64,000 nt of DNA from Lentzea fradiae (GCF_900100955.1 NZ_FNCC01000018.1:1-64000), one strand, 5' to 3'. Shown: positions 38,602-47,544, counted from the stretch's first letter. Numbers and translations are program-made. Notes: a model not told the origin generated them from the letters alone.

Positions 38602-38750
38602 GTGCTTCTCCTCGCGAGGGGTGCGGATGGAGTAACGACCAGTTGAGACGTCGCTTACGTTCCGGCTCGCAACACCACCTGTCTGGAGCAAGCGTCACCG
38701 ACAGCAACTCAGTTCTTGACTAATTTTGTTTTCGGTGCGACGGTGGGTCC

Positions 38751-39350
38751 ATGTTCGAAGTGGCGGTGATCGAGGACCCGTCCGCGGCCGAGGTGTCGCT
38801 GGACCCGGTGCGGGCGAGACTGCTCGCGGAGCTGGCAGAACCCGGATCGGCGACGATGCTCGCCGCGAAGGTGGGCCTGCCCAGGCAGAAGGTGAACTAC
38901 CACCTGCGCACGCTGGAGCAGCACGGCCTGGTGGAGCTCGTCGAGGAACGGCGCAAGGGCAACGTCACCGAACGCCTGCTGCAGGCGACGGCGGCGTCCT
39001 ACGTCATCTCCCCGACCGCGCTCGCGGCCGTGCAGCCCGACCCGGCGCGGTCACCCGACCGGTTGTCCGCGCGGTGGCTGCTCGCGGTCGCGGCCAGACT
39101 GGTGAGCGACGTCGGCACGCTGATCACGGGGGCGGCCAAGGCGAAGAAGCGGCTCGCGACCTTCGCGCTGGACGGCGAGATCCGGTTCGCGAGCGCGGCC
39201 GACCGCGCCGCGTTCGCCGAGGAGCTCGCCACCTGCGTGACCCACCTCGTCTCCAAGTACCACGACGAACAGGCAGAAGGAGGGCGCCCGCACCGAGTCG
39301 TCGTCGCCCTGCACCCGAGCGCAGCACCGGCCAAGGAGGACGAGTCGTGA
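38751..39350 (+). CDS. ArsR-type HTH transcriptional regulator (199 aa)
   Basis: Winged-helix regulator. The HTH is seen in LDPVRARLLAELAEPGSATM ending at VGLPRQKVNYHLRTLEQHGL, with wing VELVEERRKGNVTERLLQ. The C-terminal half is a helical domain of unknown ligand. Its stop overlaps the SRPBCC gene start (GTGA). ArsR plus SRPBCC/AHSA1 pairs are common in actinobacteria. An AT-rich stretch with TTGACT at 38716-38721 lies upstream. Confidence 0.9.
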   Translation: MFEVAVIEDPSAAEVSLDPVRARLLAELAEPGSATMLAAKVGLPRQKVNYHLRTLEQHGLVELVEERRKGNVTERLLQATAASYVISPTALAAVQPDPARSPDRLSARWLLAVAARLVSDVGTLITGAAKAKKRLATFALDGEIRFASAADRAAFAEELATCVTHLVSKYHDEQAEGGRPHRVVVALHPSAAPAKEDES

Positions 39351-40075
39351 CCCGCGAGTTCGAGATCAGCAAGGAAGTCGAGGTCGAAGGCACTCCCGAG
39401 CAGGTCTGGGACGCCATCGCGACGGGGCCGGGCATCGACTCGTGGTTCATGGGCCCGCACACCGTCGACGGACGCCTCGGCGGGCGCATGACGCTCGACC
39501 TGGGCTTCTTCCAGGAGTCCTCGACGATCACCGCCTGGGAGCCGGGCAAGCGCCTCGCCTACGAGAGCGACAAGGGCGAGGACGGCACGTTCCACGCGAT
39601 GGAGTACCTGGTCGAGGGCCGCGACCAGGGCTCGACCGTGCTGCGGTTCGTGCACAGCGGCGTGCTCGCCGACGGCTGGGGCGACGAGTTCGTCGCCCAG
39701 CAGTCGAAGGGCTGGGACATGTACCTGTTCACGCTCGCCCAGTACGTCCGGTACTTCCCCGGCAGGCCCGGCACCTACGTGTTCGCGCAGGCACCGGAGG
39801 GCGCGGGCGACTGGTCCGCCCTGATGCGCGCCCTCGGCGTGCCGGAGGACGCGAAGCCCGGCGACGAGGTCACCCTCGAACCGATCGGCGTCTCCGGCGT
39901 CGTCGACTACCTCGTGGACGACGACCAGCACCGCTTCCTCGGCGTGCGTGGAACCGACGGCCTGTACCGGTTCCACGGCACCCACGCCGTCGGCCACCAC
40001 CTGTTCGGCGACGCCACCGGCCAGGCCGAGAAGTGGCAGGCGTTCCTGGCTCAGGTCGTCGCGCAGGACTCGTAG
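39347..40075 (+). CDS. SRPBCC / AHSA1-like protein (242 aa)
   Basis: START-like hydrophobic-pocket protein. The AHSA1 pattern is VEGTPEQVWDAIATGPGIDS, GRMTLDLGFFQESSTITAWE, GKRLAYESD and STVLRFVHSGVL, with a C-terminal extension of ~90 residues. The ligand is unknown. GTG at 39347 follows AAGGAGG and overlaps the ArsR stop, so translation is coupled. Its end overlaps the convergent GH114 gene by 25 bases. Confidence 0.9.
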   Translation: MTREFEISKEVEVEGTPEQVWDAIATGPGIDSWFMGPHTVDGRLGGRMTLDLGFFQESSTITAWEPGKRLAYESDKGEDGTFHAMEYLVEGRDQGSTVLRFVHSGVLADGWGDEFVAQQSKGWDMYLFTLAQYVRYFPGRPGTYVFAQAPEGAGDWSALMRALGVPEDAKPGDEVTLEPIGVSGVVDYLVDDDQHRFLGVRGTDGLYRFHGTHAVGHHLFGDATGQAEKWQAFLAQVVAQDS

Positions 40076-40869
40076 ACGTAGTCGGGGTGCCCGTACGGCA
40101 CCACGTTCCGGTCGCGGCGGATCACGGAACCCCTGCCGCCGCGGTCGGAGCACGACTTCCGGAACGCCTCGTCGGTGTACTCGATCTCGTAGACCCGGTC
40201 GCCGAACGCCTCCGCGTACCGCCCGCACTCGTCGTTGGCCTGGCAGTCCTCGGTGATCGCGAAGTCGAACCCGATGTACTTGCGGCCGGAGTCACCCAGC
40301 TCGCCGCCGTTCTTCTGCGCCACGGCGAGCCCGTGCTCGTGCGCGTGCCGCACGAAGTCCTTCATGTACTCCTTGGTGGCGTTGATGTCGAACGCCCCGT
40401 GAGCGCGCGTGTGCGAGTCGAGGTTGTCCGCCTCGATCGCCTGGAAGCGCGAGGTCTTGCACTCCTGGATCCACTTCTTCTGGATCTCCATGATCCTGCC
40501 GCGCTTCTCGGCGGTGGAGATGTCGAGAATCCCCTCGTCCCACTCCGGGTCGATGGCCGGCTCGCCGCCGGGGGTCTTCACCAGCAGGTCGTCGTGGTGT
40601 TCCCGCCACCAGCTGAGGCTGCCGTCCAACGGGTCCGGCTGCGTCTGCAGGGCGTTGAGGTAGCAGACGTTGTAGCGGTCGCCGACCGGCAGCTTGCTCC
40701 GGTCCCGCACGACGATCTTGACCCGCGCCTCCGGCTGGTAGGCCCCGCCGATCTGGTAGTCGAACTTCCCTCCGGAGGGCGGCAGCTCGACCGGCGGCAG
40801 CTCGGGTTCGCTCGTACTGCAGGACGCGACGAGCAGGAGCAGGGCGGCAACCGCCGCGACTGGCTTCAT
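40051..40869 (-). CDS. GH114-type endo-alpha-1,4-polygalactosaminidase lipoprotein (272 aa)
   Basis: Exported glycosidase-like protein. Signal and lipobox: MKPVAAVAALLLLVASCSTS. TIM-barrel GH114 features are VCYLNA near the first strand, DPEWDEGILDISTAEKRG, FQAIEADNLDSHTRAHGAFD with the catalytic-type Asp/Glu, HGLAVAQKNGGELGDSGRK and FDFAITEDC. Target in family members is galactosaminogalactan-like polymers; here that is inferred. ATG at 40867-40869. Confidence 0.85.
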   Translation of the reverse strand: MKPVAAVAALLLLVASCSTSEPELPPVELPPSGGKFDYQIGGAYQPEARVKIVVRDRSKLPVGDRYNVCYLNALQTQPDPLDGSLSWWREHHDDLLVKTPGGEPAIDPEWDEGILDISTAEKRGRIMEIQKKWIQECKTSRFQAIEADNLDSHTRAHGAFDINATKEYMKDFVRHAHEHGLAVAQKNGGELGDSGRKYIGFDFAITEDCQANDECGRYAEAFGDRVYEIEYTDEAFRKSCSDRGGRGSVIRRDRNVVPYGHPDYVYESCATT

Positions 40870-40978
40870 GCGCGGCAGTCTGCCACTCGCGTCGTGACGA
40901 ACCCGTCTGGCGAACGAAGGCACGCGGTTACGCCGTTGGGCGGCCATCGGCGCCGGTCACGACGGGTATCCCCGGCCC

Positions 40979-41650
40979 ATGCGGTGGTTGCTGCTGATCC
41001 TCCTGCTGACCGGCTGTTCCGCGTTCCCCCTGCCCGCCACCACCACTGCCCAGGTGGACCGGGTGCCACAGGGAACCCTCGACGCCGCGACGGCCCGCGC
41101 GTCCCTGGCCGCGCTGCCGGTGAGCGCACCCGGCCGGATGGACGGCTACGTGCGCGACTGCGACGACGGCAAGGCGTGCGTCTTCGGCCAGCCGTGGTTC
41201 GACACCGACGGCGACGGCTGCGACCAACGCAGCCAGGTCCTCGCCCGCGACCTGACGAACGTCGAACGCAAACCCGGCCGCTGCGGCGTCCAGTCCGGCA
41301 CGCTCGACGACCCGTACACCGGCACGCAGATCTCCGGCACGTCGAAGATCCAGATCGACCACGTGGTGCCGCTGGCGGCGATGTGGCGCAGCGGCGCGGC
41401 GGCGTGGACACCCGAACAGCGCGTGGCGGCGGCCAACGACCTGCGCAACCTCGTCGCCGTGTCGGGAAAGGTGAACCAGTCGAAGGGCGACAAGACACCG
41501 GACGAATGGATGCCGCCCAACGCGGGTTATGCGTGCTCTTACGGGCGGATCTACGTGACGGTGAAGGCGGCTTACGGGATGACGGTGACTCCGGCGGAAC
41601 GGTCCGCTTTGGAGACCGCGCTCGCGAGCTGCGCGTCTCCCGCTACCTGA
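40979..41650 (+). CDS. Secreted HNH (DUF1524/GmrSD-C-like) nuclease lipoprotein (223 aa)
   Basis: Exported lipoprotein (LLLILLLTGC lipobox). The HNH core is QIDHVVPLAAMWRSGA (Asp-His), then NDLRNLVAVSGKVNQSKGDK (Asn) and TPDEWMPP. Such DUF1524 proteins are usual in actinobacterial secretomes. It lies 109 bases from the divergent GH114 lipoprotein gene. Confidence 0.88.
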   Translation: MRWLLLILLLTGCSAFPLPATTTAQVDRVPQGTLDAATARASLAALPVSAPGRMDGYVRDCDDGKACVFGQPWFDTDGDGCDQRSQVLARDLTNVERKPGRCGVQSGTLDDPYTGTQISGTSKIQIDHVVPLAAMWRSGAAAWTPEQRVAAANDLRNLVAVSGKVNQSKGDKTPDEWMPPNAGYACSYGRIYVTVKAAYGMTVTPAERSALETALASCASPAT

Positions 41651-41671
41651 CCAGTCTGTCCTGCGTGAGCT

Positions 41672-42214
41672 TCATGGGTACGGCCGAAGGAAAACGCAGC
41701 CTTGCAACAGCGCTGAGATGCGGCAGTTCTTGGTCACCCAGGCCCGCAGCGCGGGATCGATGGCGTCCAGAACGGTGTGGATCTCGTGCTGTCTCGCGGT
41801 CAGCGGCTTGTTCCAAACCGGTTCATGGTGCGCGAGCCTGTTGCGGAAGTCGTGCAGCGACTTGATCGGCTTCTCGATGGTGGCGCGTGAACGGTTGGGG
41901 GCGTGGGGGAACGCCCCTGCGAGGTCTGGCCAGAGTGTCGTCGCGTACTTCTTGGCGAGCAGGAACCGCCAGAACCCGAAGCTGAGTTCGGCTATGGTCT
42001 GGCCATCGCTGGCTGGCTTGCCTTTGATGTGCACGCGGCTGCGAGCAGTCGCGATGTCGTCGCGTGCACGCTGGTCGAGTTCCCTCCGGATGTCGTCGAG
42101 CCACGAGTGTCCGGGATGGTTTTTGAGCTGGTGACGTGCCTGCAACTGAGTGGCAAGCGCGTTGCGCAAGACCACCTCGAGGTGCCCGAGCGTTTCCCAG
42201 AACGCGGCACGGGG
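41672..42214 (-). pseudogene. Abi-family protein, 5'-decayed
   Basis: Abortive-infection-type protein (COG4823-like). The conserved middle and end are present: FWETLGHLEVVLRNALATQL, SLHDFRNRLAHHEP and LDAIDPALRAWV. Intact relatives carry ~50 more N-terminal residues. Here an in-frame TAA at 42215-42217 cuts off that part, although upstream codons (SLRWIS then stop, then PRAAFW) keep the family's Trp-to-Phe spacing, which suggests a nonsense mutation in a once longer gene. A GTG at 42173-42175 could still start a 167-residue product. It lies next to tRNA-Thr and is less GC-rich than its neighbours. Confidence 0.65.
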
Positions 42215-42647
42215 TTAGGATATCCACCGAAGACTGCTGATCGGTCCCTGGTGATCCTTCGGGATGGGCCACACCGCTGTGGTTACGTTATGTACTTAGA
42301 AGGCGCTGGCCTCCTGCTGCTTGCAGGAGGCCAGCGTTGTCTTTGATTGCCACGTCTGCACCTGGTACGTCGGATACGACCGATCAGGGTCTTACAGCCA
42401 GGCTTGAGGCAGCCTCAAGAGCTGCCGGTGATCCCGCCGCTTCCGCTCGGCAACCACGATCGACCTTCGGCGGTCTCCGAAGCGCCTGCCGAACGCTGCC
42501 GACGAGCCCGTGCCGCCTCTCGCGATCAGAGAAGGTCGGGGTGTTCACCGAGCAGGACGCCGACGTACTGACCACGTCTGGCGATCACGGGCGCTCGTCA
42601 TGAGTTGGACTGCAGAACCGCGCCAGAGCGCATCCCCTGCATCAAGA
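42215..42647. other. Gene-poor scar between Abi remnant and tRNA-Thr
   Basis: About 430 bases. The left end holds the lost N-terminus of the Abi gene. A strong hairpin lies at 42304-42336. A short rightward frame at 42337-42603 has no ribosome site and a composition-driven sequence, so I do not call it. Confidence 0.55.
42304..42344 (+). terminator. Strong rho-independent-type hairpin
   Basis: 14-bp perfect stem cgctggcctcctgc / gcaggaggccagcg with loop tgctt, followed by ttgtcttt. It is oriented for a rightward transcript, yet no rightward gene ends near it, which fits loss of a gene at this spot. Confidence 0.75.
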
Positions 42648-42682
42648 AAAGGCCCAGGTCAGGAAGCCTGACCTGGGCCTTT
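42648..42682 (-). terminator. Terminator of tRNA-Thr
   Basis: Perfect 16-bp stem (42648-42663 and 42667-42682) with a 3-base loop and a T-run read leftward (aaaa at 42647-42650). Ten bases after the tRNA 3' end. Confidence 0.88.
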
Positions 42683-42692
42683 CATCTCACCG

Positions 42693-42766
42693 AGCCGCCT
42701 ATCGGAATCGAACCGATGACCTGCTCATTACGAGTGAGCCGCTCTGGCCGACTGAGCTAAGGCGGC
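42693..42766 (-). tRNA. tRNA-Thr (anticodon CGT)
   Basis: On the minus strand the cloverleaf begins GCCGCCTTAGCTCAGT and ends AGGCGGCT, with no encoded CCA. The acceptor stem GCCGCCT/AGGCGGC is fully paired. The anticodon arm is GCTCA-CTCGTAA-TGAGC, giving anticodon CGT, which reads ACG threonine codons. The T-arm carries GGTTCGATTCC. 74 nt. Confidence 0.95.
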
Positions 42767-42875
42767 GAGACGCGTTAACTATAGCGGACCCGAAGACCCG
42801 TCACTCACGGGGGGCACCTTCGTTAGACCGACCGTGACGGACGTCACCGCCTCCTGACCGCCGAGGAGAGGGTCC

Positions 42876-44231
42876 ATGCGTCGATCTTGGTCCGTGCCGC
42901 TGGCCGGTGTGGTGCTCGCGCTCGTCGCGGCGCCCGCGCTCGCGCAGCCGCCCACCACTCCGGTGCCGGGGCCGCGTGATCCGGGCCAGCCGCCCGCGTC
43001 GGCGCCGAACGGGCCGCAGCCGCTCGCGCACGCCCTCGGGGACGCCGGGACCGGGCTCGCCGTGGTGCGGCTCGGGCCGAACGCCGTGCCCACGAGCTCG
43101 ATCCTGCCGGGGTTCGGGGAGCAGCTGCCGAAGCAGTCGGTCACCGAGCTCGGGCTCGGCCTCGCCAGCGCCCAGGTCAACACCGAGGCGTTCCTGACGA
43201 CGGAACGGGTGGTGACGCAGGCCAGCCCGTTCGGGTTCGCGGTGGCGGGGAGTGCGCCGCAGACGCCGGGAACGTTGGTGCAGACGGCGATTCCGGACAA
43301 CCCGCAGCCCACCACCGGCGGACTGCCGATCCCGGAGACTCCGCTCGGCCGGCTCAAGGTGCTCGACGGCAGCGTGCACGCGCGGTGGGACGACGAGGTC
43401 GGGCCGTGCGTCAGTCCGCTGGCCACGGCCAGGACCTCGTTGGCGGGGCTGGAGGTGCTGAGCGCGCTGCCGGCCGAGGTGCCGTTGCCCGTGAAGACGA
43501 GTCTGGTCGGGATACCGGACGCGTTCGAGGCCAGCTCGCAGGTGCGGCTCGTCGACCTGCCGGGCAGTGCGAACAGGGCGGTCGAGTCGACGTCGACGAT
43601 GCGGGCCGTCAGCGTCGAGCTGGCCGGTGGGATCAGGATCGACGTGGTGACGCCGCCGACCCTCACGGCCACGGCCACCGGGGACGAGGCGACGTCGAAG
43701 GTCACCTACACGGCGCCGGTGCTGCGGGTCAGCCGCGACGGCGAGGAGCTCGGCGTGCTGGACGCGGCACGGCCGTCGCTGGACGTGCCGCTGCTGCTGG
43801 ACCTCGTCGTGGTCAGGTTGCAGGTCGCCGGGCTGACCGAGAAGAAGTCGTCCTTCGACGGCACCGGGTTCAGCGGGTTCCAGCTCGGCGCGACCGCGCG
43901 GATGCTCGACGTGCAGCTGCTGCCGACGGACAAGCTGAAGCTGCCGGACCTGCCGCCCGCGCTGGCGCAGATCTCGCTCGGCGAGCAGATCGTGCGGGCC
44001 GCGGCGCCGCAGGGCGGGGTGGTCTGCGGGACGTCCCAGCCTCCCGCCCAGCCCCCCGCTCCGGGGGCACCGGAGCAGCCCGGCGGTCAGGCCGCGCCGC
44101 CCAAGAAGGCGCTCGCCTACACGAACGCGGCCTACCAGACGGTCCCGTTGTTCTGGACCGGCACGGGCCTGCTGCTCGCCGGAGTGGTGATCGTGGCCGC
44201 GCTGCCCACCCGGCGGGGGTCGCGGCCCTGA
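42876..44231 (+). CDS. Secreted hypothetical protein with C-terminal membrane anchor (451 aa)
   Basis: Not recognised. Signal peptide VPLAGVVLALVAAPALAQ, a Pro-rich start, a long β-type extracellular region without known motifs, a Pro/Gly linker (PPAQPPAPGAPEQPGG) and a final helix (LFWTGTGLLLAGVVIVAALP) followed by Arg residues. The two cysteines are in EVGPCVS and VVCGTS. ATG 42876 follows GAGGAGAGG. It converges on holB. Confidence 0.82.
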   Translation: MRRSWSVPLAGVVLALVAAPALAQPPTTPVPGPRDPGQPPASAPNGPQPLAHALGDAGTGLAVVRLGPNAVPTSSILPGFGEQLPKQSVTELGLGLASAQVNTEAFLTTERVVTQASPFGFAVAGSAPQTPGTLVQTAIPDNPQPTTGGLPIPETPLGRLKVLDGSVHARWDDEVGPCVSPLATARTSLAGLEVLSALPAEVPLPVKTSLVGIPDAFEASSQVRLVDLPGSANRAVESTSTMRAVSVELAGGIRIDVVTPPTLTATATGDEATSKVTYTAPVLRVSRDGEELGVLDAARPSLDVPLLLDLVVVRLQVAGLTEKKSSFDGTGFSGFQLGATARMLDVQLLPTDKLKLPDLPPALAQISLGEQIVRAAAPQGGVVCGTSQPPAQPPAPGAPEQPGGQAAPPKKALAYTNAAYQTVPLFWTGTGLLLAGVVIVAALPTRRGSRP

Positions 44232-44270
44232 CCCGCTCGTTCCGCGTCAGCGCATGCGGGTCGCGGTGGG

Positions 44271-45467
44271 TCAGCCGCGGTGCAGCGTCGTCACCATCGC
44301 CTCGATGGCGATCCGCGGCTTCACGTTGACCTCGATGGCCTCCCGGCAGGCCAGCACGGCCTCCAGCCGCCGCAGGATCGACTCGGCTGACCAGGACGCG
44401 GCGGCGGTGCGCGAGTCGCCCGCCCGGTCCGGGTGCATCAGCGCCGCCTCCGACCCCGTCTTGGTCACCAGGGCGTCGCGGTAGAAGCCCGCGAGGTCCA
44501 CCAGCGCCATGTCCAGCGAGTCGCGCTGGGTCCTGGTGGCGCGGGACTTCTGCCGCTTCTCCAGGTCCTTCAGGGCTCCCTTGGCGCCGCGGGTGGCGGC
44601 CGCGGTGCCCTTGCCGGTGCCGCCCGCCCCCATCGCGGTCTCCAGCGCCTCGCGCTCGGCCTCGTTGCGCGCCTCGTTGGCCGTCGAGGCGTCGTCCTCC
44701 GCCGCCTTGATCAGCTCGTCGGCGCACGTGAAGACGTCGGCGGGCCTGCGCAGCGCGAGCGGGATGCGCAGCACGGCCTCGCGCCGGGCGCGGGACTGCT
44801 CGTCGACGGCCAGCCTGCGGGCGCGGCCGACGTGCCCGCCGCACACCGCCGCTGCCCACTGGGCCATCTCCGGTGCGACGCCCTCGACCGCTTCCAGCGC
44901 CGAGGCGATGGCGGCGGGGCGCGGCGATCCCAGCGACACGAGCCTGCACCGCGACCGGATGGTCACCGACACGTCGTCGGGGTGGTCAGACGGCGCGCAC
45001 AGCAGGAAGACGGTCCGCTCCGGCGGTTCCTCGACGGCCTTCAGCAACGCGTTGGCGGCGCCCTCGGTGAGCCGGTCGGCGTCCTCGATGATCACCACCT
45101 GCCAGCGGCCGGAGGTCGGGCGGCGCGCGGAGATCTGGACGAGCGACCGCATCTCGGCGACCGAGATCGACAGGCCCTCCGGCGCCACCACCCGCACGTC
45201 GGCGTGGGTGCCGTGCACCGTCGTGCGGCAGCCGGAGCACTCGCCGCAGCCGGGGCGGTCGTCGGTCACCACGCACTGCAGCGCGCCCGCGAAGGCGCGG
45301 GCGGTGGACGACCGGCCGGAGCCGGGCGGCCCGGTGAAGAGCCAGGCGTGCGTCATCACGCCGGGAGCGGGAGTGCCTCCCGCGACGATCGTGGCCGCGG
45401 CTTCGGCGGCCGCGGACAGGGTCGCCACCGCGTCCGGCTGGCCGACCACCTCGTCCCACACGCTCAT
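44271..45467 (-). CDS. holB: DNA polymerase III delta' subunit (398 aa)
   Basis: Clamp-loader subunit. The N-terminal AAA domain has a P-loop with Arg in place of Lys (GPPGSGRSSTARAF), usual for the non-hydrolysing delta'. A zinc module (CGECSGC) and VVIIEDADRLTEGAANALLK, EEPPERTVFLL and IRSRCRLVSL follow. The C-terminal part has the helical collar. Equivalent to Rv3644c. ATG at 45465-45467; a longer frame is not used. Confidence 0.95.
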   Translation of the reverse strand: MSVWDEVVGQPDAVATLSAAAEAAATIVAGGTPAPGVMTHAWLFTGPPGSGRSSTARAFAGALQCVVTDDRPGCGECSGCRTTVHGTHADVRVVAPEGLSISVAEMRSLVQISARRPTSGRWQVVIIEDADRLTEGAANALLKAVEEPPERTVFLLCAPSDHPDDVSVTIRSRCRLVSLGSPRPAAIASALEAVEGVAPEMAQWAAAVCGGHVGRARRLAVDEQSRARREAVLRIPLALRRPADVFTCADELIKAAEDDASTANEARNEAEREALETAMGAGGTGKGTAAATRGAKGALKDLEKRQKSRATRTQRDSLDMALVDLAGFYRDALVTKTGSEAALMHPDRAGDSRTAAASWSAESILRRLEAVLACREAIEVNVKPRIAIEAMVTTLHRG

Positions 45468-45495
45468 GGGTCCAGTCTCCCAGCGGGCGGGCGGG

Positions 45496-47544
45496 TCACA
45501 GCGACGGGGCGGCGGCTTCGGGGACCGGGCGCTTGCGCGTGGCGAGCAGCGGGACGACGGTGGCACGCACCCGTTCGGCGATGGCGTCCGCGTCGCCCTC
45601 CGCCTCCACCACGACGTAGCGGTCGGGGTCGGCGGCGGCCATCTCGCTCAGCAGCTTCTGGACGCGCCAGTGGTCGTGGCCGATGCCGACGGCCTTGCGG
45701 TCGGCGCTGGGACGGTCCAGCAGGACCGTCAGGTCGGGCCGCAGCCGTCCGGTGGCCCAGTCGACGAGACCTTCGAGCTCCTGGTGGTCCAGGCTGGAGG
45801 TCGCGCTGAAGTGCGCCAGCGGCGAGTCGACGTAGCGCTCCATCACCACGACGGCGCCCTCGTCCAGCGCGGGCCGCACCTGCCGTTCGACGACGTCGGC
45901 ACGCACGGCGGCGGCCACGAGGGCCTGTGCCCGCACGCCCGCCAGCTCGGCGGACGACAGCACGGCGCGCAGGCGGCGTTCGTCGTGTTCCGGGTCGGCC
46001 GCCAGCAGCACGTCGATGCCCTCCGCGCGCAACGCCGCCGCCAGGCGCCTGGCCTGCACCGAGGTGTCCTCCCAGGTGTCGCCCTCGACGGCGATCAGCA
46101 GGCCCTTGGTGGTCCTGCGGCCGCGGATCGCCGCGAACAGCGACGACAGCACCCGTTCCTCGCGGCGGTCGTCCATCTGCCGGTAGGCGACGAGGCCCAG
46201 CATGATCGCGATCACCGCGCCGCCGAGCATCACCGGCCGGGTCGCGTCGACCTCCATCGGGTGGTTGAAGACGCTGATCGTGCGCTTCTGCAGCAGCGCC
46301 ACCAGCAGCGGCGCGCCCGCGGACGCGCCGAACAGCACGACCTTGAGCAACGACTGGATCAGCGCGACCGTGCGGCCGCGCATCTCGTCCTCGACCTGCG
46401 AGCCGACGATGGTCAGGCCGGTCAGGAACGCCACGCCGGCGCACGCGCCGACCAGCATCACCGTGAGCAGCGCGATCCACAGGTGCGGTGCCAGCGCGAC
46501 CATCGCGAGCGTGATGCCCGCGAGCACGATCGTGACGCCGAACAACCGGTTGTAGGCGAGTCTTCTGGCGAGCTTCGGCGCCGTGGCCATGCCTATCGCC
46601 AGACCGAGGAACACGGCGACGAAGAGCAGGCCGAACGTCGAGGCGCCGCCGAGCAGCGACTGCGCGTAGAGCTTCGCCGTCGCGATGACGACACCGGCAG
46701 CGGCGAACGCGCCGATCATGCCGATGACCAGGCCGCGGACGAGCGGCGTCTTGGCGGCGAACCGCAGGCCGTCGCGCAGCATCGCGACGAAGCCCGGCTT
46801 GTCGGCGTCGACTTCCTTCTTCTTGGCCGTCGCCCGGCCGGACAGCTCCGGCAGCCTCGTCGCGATCAGGATCGCGGAGGTGAAGTACAGCAGGCCGTTG
46901 ATGATCACCGCGATCGTCGCGATGGTGAACTCGAGGTCCCCGCCCTGCATGTTCAGGTAGCCGGGGATGCCCGCGATCAGGGAGTACAGGCCGAACCCGC
47001 TGATCGTGGAGATGCCGTAGGTCATCACCAGGCCGAGCTGGTTCGCCGACTCGACCTGGTCCGGGCGGCGCAGCAGGTTCGGGACCGCCGACTCCTTGGC
47101 CGGGATCCACAGCATCGCGCAGCAGCCGACCAGGAAGTTCGCCACGAACAGCCAGATCGGCGAGCCGATCAGCGCGATGGAGATGAACAGCGACCCGCGC
47201 AGCACGTCGCAGACCACCATGACCTTGCGGCGGTCGAACTTGTCGGCGAGCACGCCGCCGATGGGCGCGAAGAGGATGCCGGGCAGCAGCTGGGTCAGCA
47301 CGACCAGCGACAGCGCGAACGACTGCCACCGGTAGCTGTTCATCATCTCGGAGACGAGGCCGGTCAGCGCAAGCAGTGACAGCCAGTCACCAACGCTGCA
47401 CAGATAGGTGACGAACCACAGTCTCCGGAACGGCCGGATCGCCAGAACCGAGCGCAGCCGGTGCACCGTGGACACGCTCGACTGGGCCTGCCCCGCCTGG
47501 CCAGCCTCGGTCAACGATGTGTCCGCGTCCTGAATTTCAGTCAC
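45496..47544 (-). CDS. MFS transporter fused to a degenerate thymidylate kinase (682 aa)
   Basis: Residues ~1-455 form a 12-helix MFS transporter (LADKFDRRKVMVVCD is motif A). Residues ~465-682 are a thymidylate-kinase domain, an arrangement known in actinobacteria. The kinase P-loop, normally GGEGAGKST, reads EGDTWEDTSVQARRL and has no GK(S/T). The DRY motif reads ERYVDSPLAHFSA, and the LID arginine segment is shortened (LDRPSADRKAVG). So dTMP kinase activity is unlikely and a second tmk should exist elsewhere. GTG at 47542-47544 preferred over TTG 47553. Confidence 0.88.
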   Translation of the reverse strand: MTEIQDADTSLTEAGQAGQAQSSVSTVHRLRSVLAIRPFRRLWFVTYLCSVGDWLSLLALTGLVSEMMNSYRWQSFALSLVVLTQLLPGILFAPIGGVLADKFDRRKVMVVCDVLRGSLFISIALIGSPIWLFVANFLVGCCAMLWIPAKESAVPNLLRRPDQVESANQLGLVMTYGISTISGFGLYSLIAGIPGYLNMQGGDLEFTIATIAVIINGLLYFTSAILIATRLPELSGRATAKKKEVDADKPGFVAMLRDGLRFAAKTPLVRGLVIGMIGAFAAAGVVIATAKLYAQSLLGGASTFGLLFVAVFLGLAIGMATAPKLARRLAYNRLFGVTIVLAGITLAMVALAPHLWIALLTVMLVGACAGVAFLTGLTIVGSQVEDEMRGRTVALIQSLLKVVLFGASAGAPLLVALLQKRTISVFNHPMEVDATRPVMLGGAVIAIMLGLVAYRQMDDRREERVLSSLFAAIRGRRTTKGLLIAVEGDTWEDTSVQARRLAAALRAEGIDVLLAADPEHDERRLRAVLSSAELAGVRAQALVAAAVRADVVERQVRPALDEGAVVVMERYVDSPLAHFSATSSLDHQELEGLVDWATGRLRPDLTVLLDRPSADRKAVGIGHDHWRVQKLLSEMAAADPDRYVVVEAEGDADAIAERVRATVVPLLATRKRPVPEAAAPSL

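Noticed and set aside
42337-42603. 88-codon rightward frame next to the orphan terminator
   Set aside because: Starts inside the terminator tail, has no ribosome site and no recognisable similarity.
44509-47379. 956-codon rightward open frame
   Set aside because: Antisense to holB and the MFS-TMK fusion; no recognisable domain.
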